This document shows, in pieces, positions 6,025 through 13,395 of a DNA stretch of 20,822 bases. The stretch comes from JAXFPC01 sp034180005 (GTDB taxonomy: Bacteria; Bacillota; Negativicutes; Acidaminococcales; Acidaminococcaceae): contig JAXFPC010000034.1 of NCBI GenBank assembly GCA_034180005.1, forward strand, positions 1-20,822, written 5' to 3'. Position numbers and translations under genes: made by a program. Each line of letters begins with the position of its first letter. Position 1 is the first letter of the stretch. The notes under the pieces were generated by a model that saw only the letters and a program-made list of their open reading frames with translations, did no database searches and was not told where the DNA came from.

Positions 6025-7645
6025 ACTTCATCACCTCCTGCACAGTGATACTTTTCGGAATATCCAACTCCTGGCAGACATTTAGCAAAGCGTGTCGCGT
6101 AAGCCCGCCGTCGCATAAAATTTCTTCATCGCACAACACGCGACGCGGAGGACCGGCAGCGATAATTCTCCCTCTGTTCATTACAATTACTCGGTCCGAA
6201 ATTTCAGCTGCCAGTTCTATGTCATGAGTGCATATAAAAACACTGCCCCCATCTGCACGAAAGTCAAGCAGAAGTTTTTTTATTTCTTCCAAACTCTTTT
6301 CGTCTTGTCCCGCTGTAGGTTCATCAAGCAAAAGCAGTCTGGGATGCCTGGCCAGCATCGCGCCCAAAACAACGCGCAACCTTTGACCTTTGCTCAAAGC
6401 CAGTGGAAAATCATCCGCGTATCCCGACAAATTCAGCTTAGTCAGCATCGCCTCAACTTCAGCGTCAGTTATGTGTTTATTCTGCCAGCACAATTCTTCC
6501 CGTACAGTATCAGTCAACAGCATCAGATCCGGCTCCTGCCTCAAATATCCGATTTGCCCCAAAGCATCTCTTACATAATTTTTTAAAAAAAGCACTTTAC
6601 CCGATGTCTCTCGTTTAAGTCCTCCGATGATATCAAGCAGCGTACTTTTTCCCGCGCCGTTGTATCCCATCAGAGCAGTTATCTGACCGCCGTACAGTGC
6701 AAAAGCAATGTCATGTAAAGCCGGAGTCGAAGCGCCAGGATATGTGTAGTTTAATTTATCGACCTGCAACAAAATATCACCACTGGCAAATTCTTCATTT
6801 TCCGTAAATTTTATTTCACCGCAAACTTGACACTCTTCTCTAATAAGTTTGACTACAGTCTCATGCTCCGCCGCCAAACATGAAAGTTGCAACCCCCTGC
6901 AAAGTTTCACCGTCTGAGGTTCTCTCAGTCCGGAATCCTTGACATCGGTAAGCGCGTACCACGCCTTTGACATGCTTCCGTCATAAATAATGCAGCCTTC
7001 ATCCATAACGGCCAGCCGGGAGAAGTACCCGAACAATTCGTTTACACGATGCTCCACCATTAATATGCTTATTTTTTCTTCACGATTCAGTTTTGTCAGA
7101 AGCTCCATGAAAGCGCGAACTCCCTGAGGATTCATCTGACTTACCGGCTCGTCCAGAATAAGTAATTTCGGTTTTGTCACCAAAATAGAAGCCAACGCCA
7201 AACGCTGCCGCTGCCCGCCGGACAACTTGTGAATGCTGCTGTTACTATAATCTTCAAGTCCTACCAAAGTGAGAGTTTCCACCACTCTTGCAGATATCTC
7301 CTCTTCCGCCAGGCCCTGATTCTCTAAAGCAAAGCTGACTTCATCAAAAACAGTCATGGCAAAAAGCTGATCATCAGGAGATTGATACACCGTTCCAACA
7401 ACAAGCCCTATTGCCTCCGGAGAAAGTTCGAGCATTGCTTGTCCGTCAAAATTTACAGTTCCGTGTATTTCACCGCCGCCTTTGGAAAGCAGTCCGCTCA
7501 CAGCTTTAATAAGCGTGGATTTGCCGCAGCCGCTCTTGCCCGCTAGGAGCAACATCTCCCCCCTTGCAAGCTCCAGATTTATATTATTGAGAGTAAAACC
7601 GTTTCTGCCTTCATAGCGATAAGACAATTCTTTTATTTGCAGCAT
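5993..7645 (-). CDS. ECF transporter ATPase, two nucleotide-binding domains fused (EcfA1-EcfA2 type)
   Basis: A 550-residue protein carrying both ATPase domains of an ECF transporter. Domain 1 has Walker A GKSGCGKST (36-44), the Q-loop at VYQSPDDQ, signature LSGGQ (141-145), Walker B LLILDEP (161-167) and the switch histidine in MVEHR. After a linker at about 225-288, domain 2 has Walker A GYNGAGKST (327-335), LRQEP, a degenerate signature LSKGQ (417-421), Walker B LLLLDEP (437-443) and THD. Both catalytic glutamates are present. The ATG lies one base after the stop of the S-component gene, with GGGAGAATGAG upstream, and the 3' end overlaps ecfT by 32 bases. Most ECF systems use two separate ATPases, but fused forms are known. 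Confidence 0.95.
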   Translation of the reverse strand: MLQIKELSYRYEGRNGFTLNNINLELARGEMLLLAGKSGCGKSTLIKAVSGLLSKGGGEIHGTVNFDGQAMLELSPEAIGLVVGTVYQSPDDQLFAMTVFDEVSFALENQGLAEEEISARVVETLTLVGLEDYSNSSIHKLSGGQRQRLALASILVTKPKLLILDEPVSQMNPQGVRAFMELLTKLNREEKISILMVEHRVNELFGYFSRLAVMDEGCIIYDGSMSKAWYALTDVKDSGLREPQTVKLCRGLQLSCLAAEHETVVKLIREECQVCGEIKFTENEEFASGDILLQVDKLNYTYPGASTPALHDIAFALYGGQITALMGYNGAGKSTLLDIIGGLKRETSGKVLFLKNYVRDALGQIGYLRQEPDLMLLTDTVREELCWQNKHITDAEVEAMLTKLNLSGYADDFPLALSKGQRLRVVLGAMLARHPRLLLLDEPTAGQDEKSLEEIKKLLLDFRADGGSVFICTHDIELAAEISDRVIVMNRGRIIAAGPPRRVLCDEEILCDGGLTRHALLNVCQELDIPKSITVQEVMKYVGTSVMGGR

Positions 7646-7646
7646 C

Positions 7647-9335
7647 TCATTCTCCCATAACCTGCTTCAGTTTTCTGCCGGTCTTATATCCTAGCCACGC
7701 CCCAATACTGCTGTATAACATTCCGTTGATAATCATATACAATGCAAGATACCAATCTGCATAATAAAGTCTGTAGAAAAACATCATCTGCTGTAAATTT
7801 ACAAAAGTTATACCGGCATCAGCAACACCAAGCAAAACGGAAACAAAAATCATATACCTGTCGTCAATCTCGTTCGCTGAATAAAAACCGCAGAAATACA
7901 GCGCCGCCTCCAAAACAACTATGGACACGCAACAGCTTAATATCCCCACGGGCGAAAAATGCCCGAACATTAAACCGGACAACAGAAATTTTATCAGAAA
8001 CATCAGGCTCAATACTCCCGGTGCTCTGAACAGTATGAGCAGAGAAACTATCAATAAGTATTGCAGGACACCGCTGAGGATACCGGTCACAAGTCCGGAG
8101 AACGGTCCTAAGAAAACATGCAAAAAATCCCCAAAAACTGTTGTAGGCAAAGTTATACCGCCAAAAGCCATAGCAGCAAAGAGTGCTACGGAAATAGCTC
8201 CTTTTGCGCCTATAGTATTAACAGCCTCGCGAATATTTCTACAGCAAAGCAGCACTAACAAAGCGCAGATCCCGGCAAAACCGACGGACAAAATTCCAAA
8301 GCTTTGTTTTTTTGCCACCTTCACCGGTATCTCCTGCACCTTTTCCTGTCCGTTATTTCCGCTGACGGTCACTCGCAGACTGTAGTCACCTTCGACAACG
8401 GTAAAATAATCCACATATACCGGCAGAATAAATTCTTGCGATTTTTTACCGTTTAAAGAAATCATCGCCGTAGATTCATATCCGCTATGCTTATCATTTT
8501 CCCAACCACGCTCACCGTCATCGTTCACGGTACCGGCAGTACACAAACCCGGCACCGGTTCTCCTGTAACTTTATCTATAAGCTGCGCTTTGAATTTCAG
8601 CAACCTCACATCCATCTGAGGATTACGCATATCCAATGCTAAAAATGCAGCAGGATGATTGAAAACTGCTGACCAATTAGTAGCGCCTCCACCCGTCATT
8701 CTATTGCGAAATCCCTCAAGCGAAGTATCTCTTACGTAAAGAACTCCTTTTTCCGAACGCAAGTCCTTTTCACCATTGGCATCCACAGGAAAAACAACGT
8801 TCTGTATATACCAATTAAACTCACTATTTAATTTCTTTTTAGTTTTTCTCCCAGTTTTTTCTTCAGCGTTCTTTCGCTCTTTTTTTTCTTCTGTCGGTGC
8901 CTTTAATAATCGAAAATCAATACGCTTTACGTCCTGCCACTTTGCGCCAGAAGCTTTAAGCGTAAACGTATAATTCCCCCCGCTGCCGTGCTCCGGTGCT
9001 TTCACATACAATATTCCGAAAGCTTTTCCGTAATTTGCATCGACAGTCATTCCTTTAGATGCGGTAACACGTCCGTCTGCAATTTTCTGCACCCAACCTT
9101 GTCCGGCAGCTACGCTGAATCCAACTGGAAGTTCAACTTCTACCTGTACAGACTGTTCCAGTTCGTCATGACAAACAATATTGTAAAACAAAGGAACAGT
9201 TCCTCCCGTAAAAACGGTACCCGCCGCTCTGCTATCCAAGCTGTAAGGATAAACTGCTTCCAAAGTATGCCCGGCCGAAACAATATTCATCAAGCTTGAC
9301 CAAAGAATAAAAAAAAGCATTAAAATTTTTTTCAT
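7647..9335 (-). CDS. ECF S-component-like membrane protein fused to a large secreted beta-rich region
   Basis: A 562-residue protein. Residues 1-21 look like a signal peptide (MKKILMLFFILWSSLMNIVSA). Residues 22-145 form a beta-rich region with phrases such as VEVELPVGFSV. Residues 146-168 are a Lys/Glu-rich linker. Residues 169-340 form a second soluble region with FNHPAAFLALDMRNPQ and YVDYFTVVEGDYSLRVTV. From 345 to 550 there is a membrane part of about six or seven helices; the segment after residue 376 (GAKGAISVALFAAMAFGG) resembles the N-terminus of ECF S-components. It is the first gene of the operon and is followed one base later by the fused ATPase, so it is probably the substrate-binding subunit. 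The substrate cannot be read from the sequence. S-components are usually about 200 residues, so the extracytoplasmic part is unusual. Confidence 0.82.
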   Translation of the reverse strand: MKKILMLFFILWSSLMNIVSAGHTLEAVYPYSLDSRAAGTVFTGGTVPLFYNIVCHDELEQSVQVEVELPVGFSVAAGQGWVQKIADGRVTASKGMTVDANYGKAFGILYVKAPEHGSGGNYTFTLKASGAKWQDVKRIDFRLLKAPTEEKKERKNAEEKTGRKTKKKLNSEFNWYIQNVVFPVDANGEKDLRSEKGVLYVRDTSLEGFRNRMTGGGATNWSAVFNHPAAFLALDMRNPQMDVRLLKFKAQLIDKVTGEPVPGLCTAGTVNDDGERGWENDKHSGYESTAMISLNGKKSQEFILPVYVDYFTVVEGDYSLRVTVSGNNGQEKVQEIPVKVAKKQSFGILSVGFAGICALLVLLCCRNIREAVNTIGAKGAISVALFAAMAFGGITLPTTVFGDFLHVFLGPFSGLVTGILSGVLQYLLIVSLLILFRAPGVLSLMFLIKFLLSGLMFGHFSPVGILSCCVSIVVLEAALYFCGFYSANEIDDRYMIFVSVLLGVADAGITFVNLQQMMFFYRLYYADWYLALYMIINGMLYSSIGAWLGYKTGRKLKQVMGE

Positions 9336-9376
9336 GAACTAATCTGCCTTTTCCACAACTGTTAGAAATCATTTAG

Positions 9377-9382
9377 ACTATA
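9377..9382 (-). promoter_or_regulatory. Candidate -10 element of the ECF operon
   Basis: On the minus strand TATAGT (five of six consensus bases) lies about 40 bases before the S-component start codon. There is no good -35 hexamer at 17 bases; the upstream sequence is T-rich. A poor -35 would fit an activator-dependent promoter, for example one controlled by the divergent MerR-type protein, but this is weak evidence. Confidence 0.3.
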
Positions 9383-9566
9383 AATACTTTGTTGATATCG
9401 AAAAAATTTTCAACTCTAAAAATCATGACACCGCCACATTTTTTAACATATCCTGAAAATCCATACAAAGCATTAAACAAATAATATATAATGATATGGT
9501 ATTTATTCAAATTCTATATTATAATAATAGTCGTTACTATCAATATAATATATCATATGCAGAGTC

Positions 9567-9594
9567 TTTAAACAACAGTAAATTATGATATAAT
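9567..9594 (+). promoter_or_regulatory. Candidate promoter of the MerR-type regulator gene
   Basis: TTTAAA (9567-9572) and a perfect TATAAT (9589-9594) are spaced by 16 bases, leaving a leader of roughly 80 bases before the ATG at 9682. Because the whole region is AT-rich, chance matches are common, so confidence is moderate. Confidence 0.42.
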
Positions 9595-9681
9595 ATTTTA
9601 AACGCTGCAATACAATATCACAATTTTTCCCTACAATGTTTTTTACTTAGAACCAATGACATTTGATGCGAGGAGATAACA

Positions 9682-10527
9682 ATGCACAAAGAAAAAAGCG
9701 CCGATTATTTTACAGCGGGTGAATTGGCTTCTCTTTTTAATATATCCAAACAAACGCTGATCTACTACGACAAAATAAAATTGTTATCTCCGGATTTCAC
9801 AAGTGCTAACGGCTACAGACACTATTCCATGAAACAATATCTTGACTTGGAAATCATAGTAAACATGCGCGCCTTAAATATAGGCATCGCCGACATAAGA
9901 AAATATCTGAACTGCAGAAGCAAAGAGAATTTTCTTCAATTACTTAAAACTAAGCGCGAAGAAAGTGAACGGATAATCAAAGAGAATCAAAATATTCTTC
10001 GAACACTGCACGTCATAACTAACAACGTGCATTCCCACACGCAAGCTCCTCCAGAATATACTGTCCTTTGCTGGTATGACCAAAGAAAATTATATATTAC
10101 CGAAATTTCTAAAAACGACAGTTCTAAAAATAAAGTTTTGAAATTCGTGCGCCATTCTCAAGAAATCGTTCAGAGTACACGTATCTCTGATAAGCTTATC
10201 GGTTGGATTGTAAAAAGAGACGCTTTTTTCAGCAAGCAAAACCGAGCCAACTCCACTGCATACTTTTCCTTCTCTCCGCCAGCCAAACAATTGAATGACT
10301 CCAAAGAATTTCTGCTTCCGGCCGGTCTGTATTTAGAGATTAACTTTAAAGGTACATTCTACCAAAATATTAACTCATTGGCGGAAAAGTGCAGCTATTT
10401 TTTGGCAATTAACAATCTGCAGATCCAGAGTGATATTTACGTTCTTCCCATAGAAAATCACTGGTTCGCAGAAAATACTGACAACTATCGCAACAAAATA
10501 TTCGTTGCCGTCAAACCGATCGAATAG
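9682..10527 (+). CDS. MerR-family transcriptional regulator with GyrI-like ligand domain (BmrR type)
   Basis: A 281-residue cytoplasmic DNA-binding protein. Residues about 10-80 form the MerR winged helix: FTAGELASLFNISKQTLIYY, then the wing segment NGYRHYS and the second helix pair ending RALNIGIADIRKYL. A helical linker follows (about 92-115). The C-terminal half resembles the effector domain of BmrR-like proteins, with LPAGLYLEINFKGTF and YVLPIENHW. There is no metal-binding cysteine cluster, so an organic ligand is more likely than a metal. The ATG is preceded by AGGAGATAAC. It is transcribed away from the ECF operon across a 346-base AT-rich region, which makes that operon and itself the likeliest targets; this is inference. 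Confidence 0.9.
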   Translation: MHKEKSADYFTAGELASLFNISKQTLIYYDKIKLLSPDFTSANGYRHYSMKQYLDLEIIVNMRALNIGIADIRKYLNCRSKENFLQLLKTKREESERIIKENQNILRTLHVITNNVHSHTQAPPEYTVLCWYDQRKLYITEISKNDSSKNKVLKFVRHSQEIVQSTRISDKLIGWIVKRDAFFSKQNRANSTAYFSFSPPAKQLNDSKEFLLPAGLYLEINFKGTFYQNINSLAEKCSYFLAINNLQIQSDIYVLPIENHWFAENTDNYRNKIFVAVKPIE

Positions 10528-10532
10528 TACAA

Positions 10533-10571
10533 AAAAAGCTTCGGTGGCTTTACAAACCGCCGAAGCTTTTT
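10533..10571. terminator. Bidirectional intrinsic terminator between the MerR and M48 genes
   Basis: A 15-pair stem (left arm 10533-10547, right arm 10557-10571, one G-T pair, nine-base loop) has the core AAGCTTCGG/CCGAAGCTT, flanked by A-runs on the left and T-runs on the right. It can terminate the MerR transcript on the plus strand and the M48 peptidase transcript on the minus strand. Confidence 0.92.
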
Positions 10572-10585
10572 AATTCTGACAAATA

Positions 10586-11674
10586 TTAAATTCCTCTCAT
10601 GCTGTTCAATTTTGCGGCCAAATCGTAGGCGTTCTCCGCGCCTCCGGCAGCTGTTATGATTCCGTAGCCTCCGAGCATTACAACACCGTTCTCAACATAA
10701 GCGGCCTCTTTACCTGCTCCGTTATGGTAAGCTTTAGCTAAATTACCGGCTACAAGATACGCCCTTTGCATAGAACTGAGCCCGAAAGCGTTTGCCGGAA
10801 TCACAAAATCTTTGTTTTTTATCTTCACGGAACCTGTCTTGGACTCTACGCTGACCACATCGCCGCTGTATGTAAACATCTTTTTAGCAAAATTGTCTCT
10901 TCTCTCCTTAGGTTCAGGATGATCCGAAGGATTAAGTATGTCCGCCAAAACATTTTTTTGTTCCTCGCGTCCTTCCAGCACCTGCTGCCAAAGTGCCGCA
11001 CACGCACCAACATTATATCCGGCCGCAGCCATATAATCAAAGGAAATATTATCCGCTTCCCGCTCATTCGGTTTGGTGATGTGAACATTATTTATATTTT
11101 TGGCAATAACCGACACAGCTATGTCTCCGCCGGCTCCCGTTCCGCTGGCGATAACAGAAGCTATAGATCCTACAGTTAGTTTTTTCTTGGCATTTTTTAA
11201 AGCATGATTTTTCTGACCGTGAACCATTTCGTGAGCTATGACGGCGGCCACCTTGTCCTCATTGTAACCGGTGAAAGAAAATGTTCCTATATTTGCTGAA
11301 ACAATATGCCCCAACGAGCAAAAAGCGTTAAAAGATTTTTCTTGGTTAACAAAATAATAGTACGGTTTTTCATAAACATAGTTATCGGTAGTACCGATGG
11401 CTCTAATAAGATTTTTCATAACCCTGTCCATCATCGCGTTGGCATTGTAATCATCGCTGACACCGTATGTTTCTTTGTAGTGTTCAAAAAGTTCCCCGCG
11501 CTTTTCATTATCATAGGCATCTAACGACTTAATTACAGCCTTGCTCTGTACCCCGGCTACAACGGCCGATTTAATGACATCGCCCCAACCGGCTTCCACA
11601 GACACTGGCAATACGGCATGAGACGATATAACCGCTGCCATCACCGCAGCAATAACAAGAGCTTTTCTTTTCAC
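10586..11674 (-). CDS. Secreted M48-family zinc metalloprotease
   Basis: A 362-residue protein with a signal peptide (MKRKALVIAAVMAAVISSHA onward, probable cleavage after VEA at about residue 28), so it acts outside the cytoplasmic membrane. The zinc site is complete: HEMVH at residues 148-152 and the downstream glutamate in NEREAD (E204), as in M48 peptidases related to Oma1, BepA and LoiP. The C-terminal part (about 270-362) is not a known catalytic element and may mediate substrate or envelope contacts. The start is GTG with a strong GGGGGTGG site six bases upstream. It is monocistronic: a near-consensus promoter lies upstream and a terminator downstream. By family analogy it probably handles misfolded envelope proteins; its substrate is unknown. 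Confidence 0.92.
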   Translation of the reverse strand: MKRKALVIAAVMAAVISSHAVLPVSVEAGWGDVIKSAVVAGVQSKAVIKSLDAYDNEKRGELFEHYKETYGVSDDYNANAMMDRVMKNLIRAIGTTDNYVYEKPYYYFVNQEKSFNAFCSLGHIVSANIGTFSFTGYNEDKVAAVIAHEMVHGQKNHALKNAKKKLTVGSIASVIASGTGAGGDIAVSVIAKNINNVHITKPNEREADNISFDYMAAAGYNVGACAALWQQVLEGREEQKNVLADILNPSDHPEPKERRDNFAKKMFTYSGDVVSVESKTGSVKIKNKDFVIPANAFGLSSMQRAYLVAGNLAKAYHNGAGKEAAYVENGVVMLGGYGIITAAGGAENAYDLAAKLNSMRGI

Positions 11675-11711
11675 AATAAACCACCCCCATCTGATAAATC
11701 CTTACACTGTT

Positions 11712-11740
11712 ATTATAACCCTGCCTGCAAATTTTGTCAT
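11712..11740 (-). promoter_or_regulatory. Promoter of the M48 peptidase gene
   Basis: On the minus strand ATGACA (11735-11740, five of six consensus) and a perfect TATAAT (11712-11717) are separated by exactly 17 bases. The start codon follows about 40 bases downstream, and the tRNA operon terminator lies just upstream. Confidence 0.85.
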
Positions 11741-11783
11741 TACTTATCCATACTGCTGCCCACTATCACAACCGCTGCCAAGC

Positions 11784-11816
11784 AAAAAGAAAAGACGCAG
11801 AAACAAGTCTACGTCT
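11784..11816 (-). terminator. Intrinsic terminator of the tRNA operon
   Basis: On the minus strand AGACGTAGA and TCTGCGTCT (11808-11816 and 11793-11801) form a nine-pair stem with one G-T pair and a six-base loop, followed by TTTCTTTTT. It lies 11 bases after the tRNA-Trp CCA end. Confidence 0.88.
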
Positions 11817-11827
11817 ATGTTCTACGA

Positions 11828-11903
11828 TGGCAGGGGCAGTAGGAATCGAACCCACAACCAACGGTTTTGGAGACCGCTACTCTACCAGTTGAGCTATACC
11901 CCT
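11828..11903 (-). tRNA. tRNA-Trp (anticodon CCA)
   Basis: A 76-base tRNA folding as a full cloverleaf: acceptor AGGGGTA with TGCCCCT, D arm GCTC...GAGT, anticodon stem GCGGT/ACCGT with loop CTCCAAA giving anticodon CCA, and T arm GTGGG-TTCGATT-CCTAC. The 3' CCA is encoded. It is the last gene of a three-tRNA operon. Confidence 0.97.
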
Positions 11904-11904
11904 G

Positions 11905-11979
<75 letters not shown>

Positions 11980-11981
11980 GT

Positions 11982-12058
11982 TGGCGACCTGGATGGGACT
12001 CGAACCCACGACCTCCGCCGTGACAGGGCGGCATTCTAACCAACTGAACCACCAGGCC
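11982..12058 (-). tRNA. tRNA-Asp (anticodon GTC)
   Basis: A 77-base tRNA with acceptor GGCCTGG/CCAGGTC (one G-T pair), anticodon stem CCGCC/GGCGG around loop CTGTCAC, and T arm GTGGG-TTCGAGT-CCCAT. The discriminator is G and the CCA end is encoded. It is the first gene of the tRNA operon. Confidence 0.97.
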
Positions 12059-12081
12059 GTTCAGATATCTGACATTTATAT

Positions 12082-12110
12082 ATGCTACCATATGCACAAG
12101 TTTTTTGCAA
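12082..12110 (-). promoter_or_regulatory. Promoter of the tRNA operon
   Basis: On the minus strand TTGCAA (12105-12110) and TAGCAT (12082-12087) are separated by 17 bases, with TATGG directly before the -10. The tRNA-Asp 5' end is 24 bases downstream of the -10. A perfect palindrome CAGATATCTG (12062-12071) lies in the short leader. Confidence 0.65.
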
Positions 12111-12145
12111 GCACTTTCGGATAAATTATTTCGCTGCAGTCGACG

Positions 12146-12174
12146 TTGAATTCTTGTTCGACAGATATTATAAT
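12146..12174 (+). promoter_or_regulatory. Promoter of the DNA glycosylase gene
   Basis: TTGAAT (12146-12151) and a perfect TATAAT (12169-12174) are separated by 17 bases. The ATG at 12204 follows about 30 bases later with AGGAGG before it. It is back to back with the tRNA promoter. Confidence 0.8.
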
Positions 12175-12203
12175 TATAAGAAATAAAATTCAGGAGGCAA
12201 CTC

Positions 12204-12830
12204 ATGAAAGAATCTCTCCGCTGGGATGAAGGCGCTAAATTTCTTTATCAAAATGTTGCGGAACTTCGTCCTCTCATAGATAAATATCCCCCTTGCACTC
12301 TGACAGAAAAAAGTGTCACCGATTTCTTCGGTATTCTTTCAACAGGTATAATTGCTCAACAGCTGCCGCCAGAAGTCAGCCAAAGCCTGACACTAAAGCT
12401 GGAAACATTGCTCGGCAAGCCGATAACAGCTGAAGCTGTAGAAAAAATATCCGTAAACGATATATCTGAACTGGGCATTTCTCAGCAGAAAGCAGTTTAT
12501 CTGAAAGATTTTGCTACAGCTGTTCTTGCCGGAAAAATCACTCTTGATAGGTTTTTCGGTATGACGGACGCTGAAATAACAAAACAATTATTACAAGTGA
12601 GAGGCTTGGGGCAATGGACCATAGAAATGTTTTTACTCTTGGCTTTAGCCCGCACTGATATAGTTCCGACAGCTGATTTCATCTTTAAAAAGGAACTGCA
12701 AAAATTGTTGCACTTGCAGGAATTACCAAAAAGAGGCCAAATCAACAAGCTTACGGAACATTGGCGTCCCTGGCGTTCCTTAGCTGTTTGGTATATGTGG
12801 CAGGCAGTGGCGGATGACAAAAACATATAA
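12204..12830 (+). CDS. AlkA-type DNA-3-methyladenine glycosylase (HhH-GPD superfamily)
   Basis: A 208-residue base-excision repair enzyme that should remove alkylated purines from DNA. The helix-hairpin-helix motif is at about residues 129-145 (LLQVRGLGQWTIEMFLLL), followed by the catalytic aspartate in DIVPTAD (D158). The C-terminal WRPWRSLAVWYMW block is typical of AlkA-like proteins. There is no C-terminal iron-sulfur cysteine cluster, so it is not Nth or MutY. At 208 residues it corresponds to the HhH-GPD part only, lacking the extra N-terminal domain of E. coli AlkA, as in many short homologs. The start has AGGAGG seven bases upstream. The gene is a single-gene unit with its own promoter and terminator. 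Exact lesion range is unknown. Confidence 0.92.
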   Translation: MKESLRWDEGAKFLYQNVAELRPLIDKYPPCTLTEKSVTDFFGILSTGIIAQQLPPEVSQSLTLKLETLLGKPITAEAVEKISVNDISELGISQQKAVYLKDFATAVLAGKITLDRFFGMTDAEITKQLLQVRGLGQWTIEMFLLLALARTDIVPTADFIFKKELQKLLHLQELPKRGQINKLTEHWRPWRSLAVWYMWQAVADDKNI

Positions 12831-12833
12831 AAG

Positions 12834-12863
12834 AAAAACTCATACCTAAAGGTATGAGTTTTT
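12834..12863. terminator. Bidirectional terminator between the glycosylase and acetyltransferase genes
   Basis: A perfect 13-pair stem AAAAACTCATACC (12834-12846) with GGTATGAGTTTTT (12851-12863) around a TAAA loop. The T-rich continuation terminates the plus-strand glycosylase transcript, and the A-rich left arm supplies a U-tract for the minus-strand operon ending at 12868. Confidence 0.93.
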
Positions 12864-12867
12864 TATT

Positions 12868-13353
12868 TTAGAATACTATAGCAGCGGGGTCATAATCCAC
12901 CGTCGTCTTAATAAAAGCTATTTCGTTACAATAGGGGTACTGAGGACAATGTACGCATTCTTTCCATACTTTTTGCGGAAGATTTTCCTTCTCCGTTTCT
13001 ATGTAATCACATTTGGAAAAGAAACCGGGCTGATAAGTAAGCGTAAAAAACATCGTAACGCCACGCGCAACGCCTTCTTCTTCCAGACGTTTTACTATTT
13101 CTCTGCCGATTCCCCTGCCTTTCATAGCCGGATCTATAGCTACCGATCTTATTTCGCCCAAACGATCCCAAACAAAATGCAAAGCGCCGCAGCCTAAAAG
13201 CCTATTATTTTCAACCGCTATGATATAGTCCCGCAAATTTTCGTAAATGCTGTTACGCGAACGCGGAAGCATCAAACCGGCTTTGGCATAATCGTTCAGC
13301 AATCCGTGAATATTTTCCACGTCACTGAATTTTGCTTGACGGAATACAATCAT
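12868..13353 (-). CDS. GNAT acetyltransferase, short ArgA-like N-acetylglutamate synthase type
   Basis: A 161-residue GNAT protein. It carries GCGALHFVWDRLGEIRSVAI followed by the acetyl-CoA loop KGRGIG (about residues 78-83), a pattern I recall from short single-domain N-acetylglutamate synthases, such as the mycobacterial ArgA, that make the first arginine-pathway intermediate. The C-terminal part has PQKVWKECVHCPQYPYCNE with three cysteines (133, 136, 142), seen in related bacterial proteins. I chose the ATG at 13353 because GGAGGAG lies eight bases before it; the frame is open to 13377. It is the last gene of the thioesterase-dehydrogenase operon, 42 bases after the dehydrogenase stop. 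If it is not an NAGS, it is some other small-molecule acetyltransferase. Confidence 0.8.
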   Translation of the reverse strand: MIVFRQAKFSDVENIHGLLNDYAKAGLMLPRSRNSIYENLRDYIIAVENNRLLGCGALHFVWDRLGEIRSVAIDPAMKGRGIGREIVKRLEEEGVARGVTMFFTLTYQPGFFSKCDYIETEKENLPQKVWKECVHCPQYPYCNEIAFIKTTVDYDPAAIVF

Positions 13354-13395
13354 AGAGCACACTCCTCCAGGCGCCAAGCCTCAAAAAATTACAAC

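Larger units (their letters stand above)
9336..9681. other. AT-rich divergent control region between the ECF operon and the MerR gene
   Basis: These 346 bases hold no convincing gene. They are much more AT-rich than the flanking genes and contain many TATAAT-like strings. One imperfect dyad, GTTGA (9391-9395) and TCAAC (9410-9414), lies near the likely ECF-operon promoter and could be a regulator site. Promoter candidates for both directions are listed separately. Whether the MerR-type protein binds here is inference from the divergent arrangement. Confidence 0.6.

Noticed and set aside
7921..8385. A 154-codon plus-strand frame opposite the S-component gene
   Set aside because: It is low in complexity, Pro/Lys/Thr-rich and antisense to a membrane-protein gene; no start signal was seen.
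9336..9681. A CRISPR array or tandem-repeat array in the AT-rich divergent region
   Set aside because: There are many short AT strings but no repeated unit with regular spacing.
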